DNA of 64,000 bases, from NCBI RefSeq assembly GCF_000195635.1, contig NZ_GL882689.1, positions 124,001-188,000 of the forward strand. The letters are read 5' to 3'. Each line of letters begins with the position of its first letter. Position 1 is the stretch's first letter. Position numbers and translations under genes: made by a program. The notes under the pieces were generated by a model, which did no database searches, was not told where the DNA came from, and was given only the letters and a program-made list of their open reading frames with translations. Positions 51,593-60,556 of this stretch are shown in pieces. Source of the stretch: Bacteroides fluxus YIT 12057. Lineage in GTDB: Bacteria > Bacteroidota > Bacteroidia > Bacteroidales > Bacteroidaceae.

Positions 51593-51734
51593 TTTTATCA
51601 GTTTAACACACCTCCTTTAATGATATCTCTGTCGTATAGTCAATCCGGTTCACCTTTACAGGCATCCCGCTTCTCTATAGCATGTATGTGGGCTCATTGC
51701 CCGGAATTCCCGTGCATCTTTTCGGCACGGTTCC

Positions 51735-53258
51735 CTAATAATTAGGATTCTGCACCAATACTCCGTTGGACTTGTCGATTTCTGTTTGCGGCAGCGGCAA
51801 CAGGGCATTCTTGTCCTGGTAGTTCTTTCCGGCGGCCTGGAGTACTTCCTTGGCAATGCCCCAGCGTACAAGGTCGTAGAAACGGTCGGGTTCCAGGCCA
51901 AGTTCTACGCGGCGTTCATGGCGGATGGCATCCCGCAGTTCGCTTTGGTTGGTAGTGGTTACTTTGGGCAGGACATCTGTCAAGGTGCCACGGGCATGTG
52001 CACGCACCTGTTCCAGATAGCCGAGGGCTTCGGCGGGCAGCCCTTTTTCGTTGGCAGCTTCAGCGCCCATCAACAATACGTCCGGATAACGGATGAGGCG
52101 GATGTTTACCCAGAAGCCGGCTTTGGTATATTTCTTGCGCAGTTCCGGCTCAGTATAGGCTTTCTTGTTGAAGTAGGCTCCCATAGCGGTGGAAACCGGA
52201 GATTCCCCGTAAGGTTTGTTCGTGTTCTCCGGCGTGATGGGGTCGTCCACGCTTCTACGGAAATAGAGCAAGGTGGCGTCTTTACGCGGGTCGCCGGCTT
52301 CGAAGGCTGTACCCATCAGCTTGGTGCCCATGTGCCAGCCCCAGCCTAAGTTCCAGTCGCCGGCACCGCGCACTCCTTGTACCTCGCAGAACTGGCTGCC
52401 GATGCTGAGGTCCGCCTTCATGGCATCCGTGGCCTCGCATTGCAACTCGAATACACTTTCACCGCAGTTCTCGCCTTCTACGGTAAACACCTTATCTACA
52501 GGGGTATTCAGGTTGTAGATACCCGACTTGATGACATCGGTGGCCGCATTGTACATATTGTCCCAGTCGTTGCGCATCATATAGGTACGTGCATGCAGGG
52601 AGCGTGCGGCTCCCCACGTTGCACGTCCCGTGTAGTCGGAACTCCAGGTCAGGGGGAGGCATTTCTCGGCTTCGGACAGGTCCTTGTCAATCTGCTCGTA
52701 AATCTTGTCGGCGGTGGTTTTGGGCACATTGGCGTCGGCAGCTTCCACTACCTTGAAAGTTACCAAAGGAACCTCCCCCCAGGCACGTACCAGATTGAAG
52801 TAGCAGTAGGCGCGGAAGAACAGTGCCTCACCTTTCGTACGGATGTTCTCCGTATCTTCTTTGTTCTCGCTTTTTTCGAGGTCGTCCAGGATTTCGTTGC
52901 ATTGATAGATGATCTTATAGTTCTGTCCCCAGTAAGCGCCCAGTGTCCCGTTGGAGGCCGTGTATTCGAAATCGTCCCACATGGCGGCGTTGTCTGCACC
53001 GTCGCCTGCATTGCTGCCTTTCTCGGAGTCCTCGCTGCGTACCATGTGAATCATGAATGCAGGGATGCCGGCCGTGATATTGTAACTGCGCATCAGGTAG
53101 TAAACGTTGTACATCTTTCCGCCTACCAGGGCGTTGGGGGCGTCGTCTTCGGTGAACTGGCCCAGCGGGTCACGATCCAGGAAGTCATTACAGGAGGTCA
53201 AGGCAAAGGTTGTCGCACCTGCCAGGAGAGTTGATAATATATAGTTTCTTAGTTTCAT
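51735..53258 (-). CDS. SusD-type glycan-binding lipoprotein (PUL pair 2)
   Basis: A 507-residue SusD/RagB lipoprotein (ALTSC lipobox, Cys near 23, then NDFLDRDPLGQ). TPR-like N-terminal half (TKGEALFFRAYCYFNLVRAWGEVPL) and C-terminal RHERRVELGLEPDRFYDLVRWG motif are present. Encoded 43 nt after the second SusC. Sequence divergence from the SusD of pair 1 is large outside these motifs, suggesting different ligand sizes or substitutions. Confidence 0.94.
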   Translation of the reverse strand: MKLRNYILSTLLAGATTFALTSCNDFLDRDPLGQFTEDDAPNALVGGKMYNVYYLMRSYNITAGIPAFMIHMVRSEDSEKGSNAGDGADNAAMWDDFEYTASNGTLGAYWGQNYKIIYQCNEILDDLEKSENKEDTENIRTKGEALFFRAYCYFNLVRAWGEVPLVTFKVVEAADANVPKTTADKIYEQIDKDLSEAEKCLPLTWSSDYTGRATWGAARSLHARTYMMRNDWDNMYNAATDVIKSGIYNLNTPVDKVFTVEGENCGESVFELQCEATDAMKADLSIGSQFCEVQGVRGAGDWNLGWGWHMGTKLMGTAFEAGDPRKDATLLYFRRSVDDPITPENTNKPYGESPVSTAMGAYFNKKAYTEPELRKKYTKAGFWVNIRLIRYPDVLLMGAEAANEKGLPAEALGYLEQVRAHARGTLTDVLPKVTTTNQSELRDAIRHERRVELGLEPDRFYDLVRWGIAKEVLQAAGKNYQDKNALLPLPQTEIDKSNGVLVQNPNY

Positions 53259-53301
53259 GTCTTCAATACTTGCTATGATTAATAATAGGGTTGGCGGGAG
53301 A

Positions 53302-56300
53302 TCAGAATGTTAGGTTGAAGCCGAAAGTATAGATAGCCGGCATCGGATAGCTGCCGTCATCTACGCCAAAGGCGATAGCCGTACCTCCCAGTTCCGGAGT
53401 GTAACCGGTGTTATGCTTCCAGGTCTTCAGATTCTGGATGTTTACGTAAAGCTTCAATGCCTGCATGCCGATTTTTGAAATTAACTTCTGGTCGAAATTG
53501 TAGGCCAGGGATAGGTTGCGGATGCGGAAGAAACTGCCGTCCTCGATGTAGTACTCGGAGTTCAGGTTGTTGATGGTATGTTTGGTGTTCAGCAACGGTT
53601 GGGTATTGCTTGTACCGGGGCCGTGCCAACGGTCCATGCGCTGCTGCATGAAATTGAACTGGCTCCAGTTGTAGTTGTCCCAAGTGCGGTAAATCTGGTT
53701 GCCTGCCTGTCCCATCATGTCGATGCCCAGATCCCAGTTCTTATAGCTTACGCCAAGGGTAATGCCGTAGCTTACGTCGGGGGTAGGGTCACCGATCATG
53801 GTACGGTCGGCAGTGGTGATTTCACCGTCACCGTTTACATCCACGAATTTCAAGTCACCTGGGATGACCGTTGCCAAAGTATTTTTCGGCGAACTGTTGA
53901 TCTCTTCCTGGGTCTGGTAAACGCCTTCTACCTTGTAGCCGTAGAAGTAGCCGATGGGGTACCCCGCCATGGTGTAGCTCTGGCTCTTGTCTCCGGCAAT
54001 AATGGAGTAACCTTCCTGTACAAGGCTCAATACCTTGTTTTTGATAGTTGTCAAGTTACCGCCGATGCTGTAACCCCAATCACCAATCTGGTCGCGCCAG
54101 TTGAGGGCAAGTTCCACACCCTTGTTTTCGATGGAACCCAAGTTGCCGATACCCGGTACCGTGCCGGAGATGCCCGGAACTTCGGCGAGCAGATCCTTGG
54201 TCGTTTTCTTGTAATACACACCTTCAAAGTGCAGGCGGTTGCGGAAGAAGTTGGCTTCTGCGCCGATCTCCCATGCTTCTACCTTTTCCCAACGCAGGTC
54301 CGGATTGGGCAGGTAAGAAAGCTGATAGCCCGGATAGATGGCGGACGGAGTGCCGAATACGGCGGAGTAGGCATTGCTCAACAGAGGTTCTGCCGGATAA
54401 GGCTTGTCCAGGTTCTGGTTACCCAGTGTGCCCCAGGAACCTTTCAACTTCAACATGTCCAGCCAGGTGATGTCCTTCATGAACTCTTCTTCGCTCATCA
54501 GCCAGCCGGCACCTACCGAGTAGAAGTTCTGCCATTGGTTTCCTGTATAGGAGAAAGCGGAAGAACCGTCACGGCGGAAAGAGCCGTTGAACAGGTATCT
54601 GCCTTTATAGTTGTAGAGGATACGTCCCAGCATGGATACCGTGCTGCGCTCCCATTGCGTGCTGTTGTTGGTGGCTGTACCCGCATCGCCGATGCTTACA
54701 TACCATTTGTCGGGATTGTCGGGAATAACCAGGCCCACGCCTTGCGTGCGTGCTGCACCGAGCAGTTCCAGCTTGTTATAATAGGTAGTGAAGCCTGCCG
54801 TGGCCGTCAGGCTGTGTTCACCCCAGGTATTCTGGTAGGTCAGCAAGTAATCGCTCTGTACTTTTGTTTCTGTCTGTTTCTCCTGGCTTACACCGGTTTT
54901 CCCGTCGCCCAAGGTTTCTACTTTGCCTTCTACGTTGTTGTCGAATACCTTGATGACGGGAGTATATTTACGGGTACTGTTTGAACCGTAGTCCATGGAG
55001 TACATCACCTTGAACTGGAAATGTTTCAGGAAGTCCCATTCTCCATACACGTTGCCGGATGCACGATAGTTTTCGGCTTTCGTAGTGTTGGCCCTTAATT
55101 CCACATCTACCATCGGATTGTTCATCTGGGCCTTCTGGAACTCCGGCAGGGTAGTGTATAGCCCGTATTCTTCGTTGAACACATGAGCTACCGGAGCTGC
55201 CCGCAAGGCAGTGGCGACACTTTTGGTGTCTGCCGGCAACATGCGCGCGCCGTTGAACTGGAAACCTACCTTGAGGTTGTCCGTCACCTTATAGTCATTG
55301 CTGACGTTCAGCGTGATCTTGCTGTACTTTTCGTTTTTGATGTTGCCTTGCTCATAGGCATAGCCGGCTCCGAGGTAGAAGCTGTGCTTGGCAGAAGCTC
55401 CGGTGATACTGATGTTGTTGTTGGTAATGAAACCCGTCTGGAAGATTTCGTCTTGCCAGTTGGTGTTGCCGGTCCAGTCGGTAAAATCGAATTCCGGATT
55501 GCCTTCGTTCCTCAACTGTTCGTTGTATAACGTCTTGAAACCCTCGGCATCTACCATGGCAATCTTGTTCGTGATGGCCTTGAAACCGAATGAGCCGTTG
55601 ATGTTTACGCGCGTCTGGCCTTCTTTGGCTTTCTTCGTAGTGATGATGATGACGCCATTGGCACCGCGTACACCGAAGATGGCAAGCGAGGACGGGTCTT
55701 TCAAGATTTCCATAGACTCGATATCCTGCGGGTTCAGGAAGTTGATGTTGTCGTTGAACAGCCCATCGACTACATACAAGGGTTTGTAACCGTTGATGGA
55801 GTTTGTGCCGCGTACACGGATTTCCGGGTCAGCACCTGCCTTGCCGGAGTTGATTACCTGTACGCCTGCCACTTTGCCTTGTAGGGCGGATACCGGATTG
55901 ACTACCGGTTTGTTGGCTATTTCATCCCCTTTGATGTTTGTGATGGATCCCGTCAGGTCACGCTTCTTGGCGCTGCCGTAACCGATGACCACTGTCTCTG
56001 CCAGCATTTGCGAGTCGTCCTCCATCCGGACATCGATTACCGACCGGCTGCCGACTTTGATAGCTTGTTTCTGCATTCCTACATAAGAAAATTCCAATGT
56101 GTTTTCCGGAGTTGCCTGAATGGCGTATTTACCGTCTATGTCGGTAATGACGCCATTTGAGGTGCCTTGCACCAATACAGATGCTCCGATCAGGGGGGCT
56201 CCCGATGCATCGGTTACAGTACCCGTCACAGTCTTTGTCTGAGAAAAGGCGGGCATGGTTGCCAGCAGCAAGCATGCCGTCAAAAATAGACTTTTCAGCC

Positions 56301-56340
56301 GTGAGATACTCTTTAAGATAGGTTTAGGTTCTTTTTTCAT
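53302..56340 (-). CDS. SusC-type TonB-dependent transporter (PUL pair 2)
   Basis: A 1012-residue SusC-type transporter: signal peptide ending PAFSQ, CarboxypepD_reg-like domain, plug (AETVVIGYGSAKKRDLTGSI), barrel ending FGFNLTF. Its ATG is 68 nt after the stop of the regulator gene on the same strand. The leader shares GTTATCCACT and ATGCAATGAA with the leader of the other SusC. No strong -7 is seen in the short gap (TTTATTTG is one mismatch off), so cotranscription with the regulator or a promoter within its 3' end is possible. Confidence 0.95.
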   Translation of the reverse strand: MKKEPKPILKSISRLKSLFLTACLLLATMPAFSQTKTVTGTVTDASGAPLIGASVLVQGTSNGVITDIDGKYAIQATPENTLEFSYVGMQKQAIKVGSRSVIDVRMEDDSQMLAETVVIGYGSAKKRDLTGSITNIKGDEIANKPVVNPVSALQGKVAGVQVINSGKAGADPEIRVRGTNSINGYKPLYVVDGLFNDNINFLNPQDIESMEILKDPSSLAIFGVRGANGVIIITTKKAKEGQTRVNINGSFGFKAITNKIAMVDAEGFKTLYNEQLRNEGNPEFDFTDWTGNTNWQDEIFQTGFITNNNISITGASAKHSFYLGAGYAYEQGNIKNEKYSKITLNVSNDYKVTDNLKVGFQFNGARMLPADTKSVATALRAAPVAHVFNEEYGLYTTLPEFQKAQMNNPMVDVELRANTTKAENYRASGNVYGEWDFLKHFQFKVMYSMDYGSNSTRKYTPVIKVFDNNVEGKVETLGDGKTGVSQEKQTETKVQSDYLLTYQNTWGEHSLTATAGFTTYYNKLELLGAARTQGVGLVIPDNPDKWYVSIGDAGTATNNSTQWERSTVSMLGRILYNYKGRYLFNGSFRRDGSSAFSYTGNQWQNFYSVGAGWLMSEEEFMKDITWLDMLKLKGSWGTLGNQNLDKPYPAEPLLSNAYSAVFGTPSAIYPGYQLSYLPNPDLRWEKVEAWEIGAEANFFRNRLHFEGVYYKKTTKDLLAEVPGISGTVPGIGNLGSIENKGVELALNWRDQIGDWGYSIGGNLTTIKNKVLSLVQEGYSIIAGDKSQSYTMAGYPIGYFYGYKVEGVYQTQEEINSSPKNTLATVIPGDLKFVDVNGDGEITTADRTMIGDPTPDVSYGITLGVSYKNWDLGIDMMGQAGNQIYRTWDNYNWSQFNFMQQRMDRWHGPGTSNTQPLLNTKHTINNLNSEYYIEDGSFFRIRNLSLAYNFDQKLISKIGMQALKLYVNIQNLKTWKHNTGYTPELGGTAIAFGVDDGSYPMPAIYTFGFNLTF

Positions 56341-56408
56341 TGCATAATTTATTTAAGTGGATAACTTACTTGAATTATGCATGGAACAAATAAAAAACAA
56401 AAAAGATG

Positions 56409-59237
56409 TCATTCAATAGTTAAAAAGAACTCATTTAAGTTTTGGGCGGGCTGCAGGTTGAGTTTTTTGCGCAGGCGATACCGGTTGTTTTCCACCGCAC
56501 GGATGGAAAGGTTCATCAAGGAGGCGATGTCCTTGGTATCCATGTTCAGTTTAAGGCAGGCACACAGGCGCAGGTCGTTGTTGGTGAGCAGCGGGTATGC
56601 CTCTTTCAGTGCTTTGAAGAAAGTACGGTGCTTTTGCTCGAATTTAATCAGGAACATTTTCCAGTCGTCCTCTGTGTCGAGATTGTTGGCAAGCAGATTG
56701 TTTATCTTCTGATAAAGAGGGAGCAATGCCTTTTGTGTGTTCTTGGTACAGATTTCATCCACAATCTCTTTCAGTTTCAGAATCAGCTCATTCTTGCGGA
56801 TGATGAATGAGGTCTGTGTGAACAGTTCGGCATTCTTTTCTTCGATTTCATTCTGTAGTTCCTCATTCATTCTGCGCAGGTGCTCGGCTTCTTGTGCTTT
56901 CATGCGTCTGAAGTGTTTGGTCTGCAACTGCCTTTTCATCAGCCGGAAGGTAATGAACAGAGCTATGATGACCAGCAGGCAGCAAGTGAGGTACCACCAG
57001 ATGGTACGGTACCAGGGAGGAAGTATGTCGAAGTTGATGATGGCATCGGGGGAATAATTGTCCAATTCGTCCGTGGTGCGGATGCGCAGGGTGTAATTCC
57101 CTTCCGGCAGACGGGCGTAAGAGACGCTGTTCCGCTGCTCTGGCTGGCTCCAGGTGCTATCTACTTCTTCCAGCAGGTATTCTACGAACAAGCTTTGGGC
57201 AAATGCGTCCTTGACGGAGAAGCCCACGGTGACTGTGTTGTCTTCGTAGGGGATACGGATGTCCTTGGAAAGGTCGGCATAGCCGCTTGCCTGGTCTTGG
57301 CCTGTATGTACAAATTCTAGGTTGGGAGGAGTGAGCTGTACGTTCTGGCGTTTGCTGTTCCGGGAGTCGTGAAGGATGAAACCGGCATCCAGGCACACCA
57401 GTGAAAGGGAGTCGTTGAGTATGGAGATATTCTCGAAAGCGGTAATCAGTGACAGGTTGTCGGTCTCTACCTTATAACTCTCGTTGATACGGGTAATATA
57501 ACCGTCGTAGAAAAAACGGTAGATGGAAGAGCCGGTGATGGCCCAGCTCTCTTCACTGTTGATGGGCACAATACGCTTGATATTGTGTATATTCCGGAAA
57601 CATTGGTTCAGAAGCTGGTTGGGTTGCAGGGTGTCACTATTCTCGTTGTAGGAGTAAAAGCGGTTGCCGCTTCCCAGGAAAATGACCCGCCCGCTTGCTT
57701 TGAACACTTGCAGATGTACAGGGAGTGTACTGTCTTTCTCGTGCCCGTAATAGGTGTAGTAGCGGAAGGCATCCATCTCTTCGTTTAACCGGCATTTGTA
57801 TATGCCTCTGCTGACAGTCTCCAGCCAGATGTTGCCTAAGTGGTCTGTCTCTGCGTCGTAAATGGGATCGGTGATTTGCCGCATGACATTTACTTTTCCG
57901 GTCTCCTTGTTGACAATACGCAGTCCGTTGTAGGTAACGATAATCTGAATCTCTTTTCCGTTGACGGCAACTTCTAGGATGCGGAACACGCCGGTGTTGA
58001 GGTGGTAGGGCTGACGGATGCTGAAATCCGGGCGGATTTCAAGCAGGCCGTTGTTATGGCCGCAATATAAATGCCCGTTAATCTGTTGCAAGGACCACAC
58101 TTGCCCTTGGGTACCCTCGATGAATTTCAGTGAAGAGAATATTTCAAAGTCGTTTGCTTTTTCTTCCGGTGTGTAGTAAACGCCTTGATTGGTGCCGATC
58201 AGCAAGTAGCCGTTCCACAAAGTGGCGTCATATACTGCACTGGAGTTACCGTCGTTGGTCCGATAGTAGCTTAAGCCGTCTGTATAGCGGATGTAGGCAA
58301 GCCCACGGTCCATGGCTACCCATATATTGTTTCGGTTGTCCTCGTACAGGGACAGGATCGTGTTGTTTTGCAGGGAGTTGGCGGCCGAGAAGTGATTGAG
58401 GATATTCCCTTGTACATCTACTTCATAGATTCCGCTTAACTGGGTTCCCAGGTAGTAGGTGTTTCGTTTGGCGCAATAGATTCCGCAATTGAGTTCTTGG
58501 CCATGCAACCGGAGGGACAGGGTGCTGTTCCAGGGAATGAAGTTCTTTTTGTCGTAAATGTAGATTTCGCCTGCAGAGGTTCCGACCAGGTAGCGGTCGT
58601 CGCTATATGGCAAAATGACACGGGTGGTGGCCCCGTTCAGGAATTCACTGCCTCCGATCTTACTTAGCCTGCCATCTTTGAGTTGGTGCAGGGGACCATA
58701 CATCTCTTGTACCCAATATTCATTTCTCACTTTCAACAATAGCAGGAATCCTTCCGGAATAGTGAGTTGCCGCATTGTACGATGGTCATAGACATAAATA
58801 TTTCTGAAGGTTTGGAAATAAACCTTGTTCCCGTCTATCCAGATGCGCCAGAAACTTTCATTGTCCAGGATCTTGGGTGGTAGTAACTTGTTTAAAGAGG
58901 TATATTTCAGTTTGCCGGAACAGTCTCTGTCCCAACGTCCCAGCTCTTCAGCGCCTCCGGTGTAGATCGTGTTGTGTGATTCTACCGCCAAGGCTCTGAC
59001 TATCGGAGAGTTGGGCATTGGATAAAGTTCCCACTCCATACCGTCGGATTCAAGCAGGCCGATGTCATTCCCAAAATACATAATCCCTTTTTCATCTTGC
59101 CCGATAGACCAGTTTTTATTGGCTGCATGATACTTGTCTCGGGCAAAATTGATGACATAAGGCTTTTGATTGGCAAAAGAGTAACCTGTCACCAGCAAGG
59201 ACAGACAAAGTAAAAGCAAATGTCTTTGGAGGTTCAT
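56409..59237 (-). CDS. SusR-like membrane-spanning transcriptional regulator
   Basis: A 942-residue protein: signal peptide (to about 22), a long periplasmic beta-propeller region with Reg_prop-type repeats (NNIWVAMDRGLAYI, GNIWLETVSRGIYKC), a Y_Y_Y-type Ig-like domain before the membrane (YARLPEGNYTLRIRT), one transmembrane helix (about 743-765), a coiled coil (about 770-830) and a LuxR-type helix-turn-helix at the C-terminus (about 885-942, KDIASLMNLSIRAVENNRYRLRKKL). There is no histidine kinase or receiver domain, so it is not a hybrid two-component system; the design is that of SusR, which senses a glycan in the periplasm and activates transcription directly. It heads the PUL. Confidence 0.9.
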   Translation of the reverse strand: MNLQRHLLLLCLSLLVTGYSFANQKPYVINFARDKYHAANKNWSIGQDEKGIMYFGNDIGLLESDGMEWELYPMPNSPIVRALAVESHNTIYTGGAEELGRWDRDCSGKLKYTSLNKLLPPKILDNESFWRIWIDGNKVYFQTFRNIYVYDHRTMRQLTIPEGFLLLLKVRNEYWVQEMYGPLHQLKDGRLSKIGGSEFLNGATTRVILPYSDDRYLVGTSAGEIYIYDKKNFIPWNSTLSLRLHGQELNCGIYCAKRNTYYLGTQLSGIYEVDVQGNILNHFSAANSLQNNTILSLYEDNRNNIWVAMDRGLAYIRYTDGLSYYRTNDGNSSAVYDATLWNGYLLIGTNQGVYYTPEEKANDFEIFSSLKFIEGTQGQVWSLQQINGHLYCGHNNGLLEIRPDFSIRQPYHLNTGVFRILEVAVNGKEIQIIVTYNGLRIVNKETGKVNVMRQITDPIYDAETDHLGNIWLETVSRGIYKCRLNEEMDAFRYYTYYGHEKDSTLPVHLQVFKASGRVIFLGSGNRFYSYNENSDTLQPNQLLNQCFRNIHNIKRIVPINSEESWAITGSSIYRFFYDGYITRINESYKVETDNLSLITAFENISILNDSLSLVCLDAGFILHDSRNSKRQNVQLTPPNLEFVHTGQDQASGYADLSKDIRIPYEDNTVTVGFSVKDAFAQSLFVEYLLEEVDSTWSQPEQRNSVSYARLPEGNYTLRIRTTDELDNYSPDAIINFDILPPWYRTIWWYLTCCLLVIIALFITFRLMKRQLQTKHFRRMKAQEAEHLRRMNEELQNEIEEKNAELFTQTSFIIRKNELILKLKEIVDEICTKNTQKALLPLYQKINNLLANNLDTEDDWKMFLIKFEQKHRTFFKALKEAYPLLTNNDLRLCACLKLNMDTKDIASLMNLSIRAVENNRYRLRKKLNLQPAQNLNEFFLTIE

Positions 59238-59278
59238 GGTATGGTTGGTATTAAGTCTTGAAATCTTTAATTATCTGA

Positions 59279-59286
59279 CAAATATA
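59279..59286 (-). promoter_or_regulatory. -7 element of the SusR-like regulator gene
   Basis: TATATTTG on the minus strand, an exact -7, 41 nt upstream of the start codon. No clear -33. Confidence 0.5.
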
Positions 59287-59324
59287 CAATCTATTTTTAT
59301 TTTCTCTTTCATAATATCATGAAA

Positions 59325-59352
59325 AAGCCTCTGAGATGATTCCCAGAGGCTT
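59325..59352 (-). terminator. Terminator of the tRNA-Leu transcript
   Basis: On the minus strand AAGCCTCTG (59344-59352) pairs with CAGAGGCTT (59325-59333), followed by TTTTTC. It lies 30 nt after the tRNA and separates it from the regulator promoter. Confidence 0.8.
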
Positions 59353-59382
59353 GCAGTTGTTTGTCTTTAAAAAAGATGTGTG

Positions 59383-59464
59383 TGCGGGTGATAGGACTCG
59401 AACCTACACGCCTCACGGCACCAGATCCTAAGTCTGGCGCGGCTGCCAATTACGCCACACCCGC
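59383..59464 (-). tRNA. tRNA-Leu (anticodon UAG)
   Basis: An 82-nt class II tRNA. The acceptor stem is GCGGGTG/CACCCGC, the anticodon arm CCAGA-CTTAGGA-TCTGG with anticodon TAG, the long variable arm TGCCGTGAGGCGT as expected for Leu, and the T arm GTAGG-TTCGAGT-CCTAT. The discriminator base is A. CCA is not encoded. It reads CUN leucine codons, in particular CUA. Confidence 0.95.
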
Positions 59465-59487
59465 GGGATAATTCCGTTTAGCGGTGA

Positions 59488-59518
59488 CAAAGATAGGAAG
59501 ATTTTTTATTCTGGCAAA
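59488..59518 (-). promoter_or_regulatory. Promoter of tRNA-Leu
   Basis: On the minus strand TTTG (59515-59518), 19 nt, TATCTTTG (59488-59495): exact -33 and -7 consensus with ideal spacing, about 24 nt before the mature tRNA 5' end. Confidence 0.85.
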
Positions 59519-59539
59519 TACTTTGAAGGATAAAGTAAC

Positions 59540-60556
59540 TTAGGGGGTTACTTTCAGCAGTTTCCGTGCTTCCTCAATGATGGTATCAAGGCCGTCTTCT
59601 TCATCTTCTTTCTTCAAGTCTATTTTTTTGTCCGGGTCTATGCCAAACTCGATCTGCTGTTTATTTGCATCCAGGTGTGGACTGGCTGAGAAGCGTACTC
59701 CCCATCCGTTGGGCAGTTCGGAAGAGAAAGGGAGCCCTGAGCCTCCACCGGTTTTGTCACCTATCAGGGTCACATTGGGAAAATAGCGCATGGAATTTAC
59801 AAAATCATTGGTAGCGCTGTAGGAATGGCGGTTGGTCAGAACCATAACTTGCTTTTGCCAACGGATGCTGTTGGAAGGTTCTATATAAATAGGGGTAGGC
59901 TCGGAGAAATCACTATGTCCTTTACCTGTCTTGTGCCGGATGTATCCGGTCAGTACTTTTTCATTGGTGAAACGTTGGGCTATACGGGTGGCGTAGGTCA
60001 GGTTGCCGCCTCCATTGTTCCGTACGTCGATAATCAATCCGTTGCATACGGAAAGGTAGGAGAGTATCTCGTCTAAATTGCCGTTGCCGATACCATTGGA
60101 GAAGTCTCCGTAATAAATGTACCCTATATTATCTTCCAATATGCGGTATTTGGCGCCTCCGGCTATGCGGTAGTCGTGTCCGAGGTATTTCTCAATGATA
60201 CTTTCATTGAAGTTGCGCGGATAATCCAGATACCAGTCCCAATAACGTGCCGTGTTGGAAGAACTGTATAGGTTGACATGCCCGTCTTTCAGTTCGGCAA
60301 GCATATTGCCCAGTATCTCAAATAGTCCGTCATTGCTCATATTGGGCGTGATGAGTGGTTGGTATTTGTCGTGAATGGCTTCCCAATCTATCTGTTTATA
60401 GTCTAAAAAGCAGTATTTTTCATCAATGATTTTCCATAATGCCTCGAAATTTCCCTGCGGTGTATTATTGAACTCCTCTTCACGGATACAGCCGTTCAGC
60501 AAGGGCAGCAGCGTAAACAGGATTCCCCAAATCTTCAGAAAGTATGTCTTTTTCAT
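59540..60556 (-). CDS. S41 (tail-specific/tricorn-like) protease lipoprotein
   Basis: A 338-residue lipoprotein (LLNGC, Cys23) of the S41 family. A helical N-terminal domain (about 35-100) leads into the protease domain with IGYIYYGDF, LIIDVRNNGGGN (174-185) and LTNRHSYSATND (240-251), where Ser247 is the probable nucleophile, then GDKTGGGSG. No PDZ domain is evident between, so it is the PDZ-less type. Its ATG overlaps the stop of the DUF3316 gene by 4 nt, indicating translational coupling. Substrate unknown. Confidence 0.88.
   Translation of the reverse strand: MKKTYFLKIWGILFTLLPLLNGCIREEEFNNTPQGNFEALWKIIDEKYCFLDYKQIDWEAIHDKYQPLITPNMSNDGLFEILGNMLAELKDGHVNLYSSSNTARYWDWYLDYPRNFNESIIEKYLGHDYRIAGGAKYRILEDNIGYIYYGDFSNGIGNGNLDEILSYLSVCNGLIIDVRNNGGGNLTYATRIAQRFTNEKVLTGYIRHKTGKGHSDFSEPTPIYIEPSNSIRWQKQVMVLTNRHSYSATNDFVNSMRYFPNVTLIGDKTGGGSGLPFSSELPNGWGVRFSASPHLDANKQQIEFGIDPDKKIDLKKEDEEDGLDTIIEEARKLLKVTP

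Larger units (their letters stand above)
51181..51734. other. 554-nt spacer between the two SusC/SusD pairs
   Basis: No gene is visible. Besides the SusC promoter it holds a copy of the AAAGGCTTTyAATrCTATATTA repeat (51440-51461) also found upstream of mraZ, and the 26-bp inverted repeat at 51489-51592. The long spacer and separate promoter show that pair 1 can be expressed independently of pair 2. Confidence 0.6.

Noticed and set aside
53578..54984. A 468-codon plus-strand frame opposite SusC pair 2
   Set aside because: Shadow of a well-supported TonB-dependent transporter gene.
56409..59237. Hybrid two-component system sensor
   Set aside because: The periplasmic layout fits, but there are no histidine kinase, ATPase or receiver motifs after the membrane segment.
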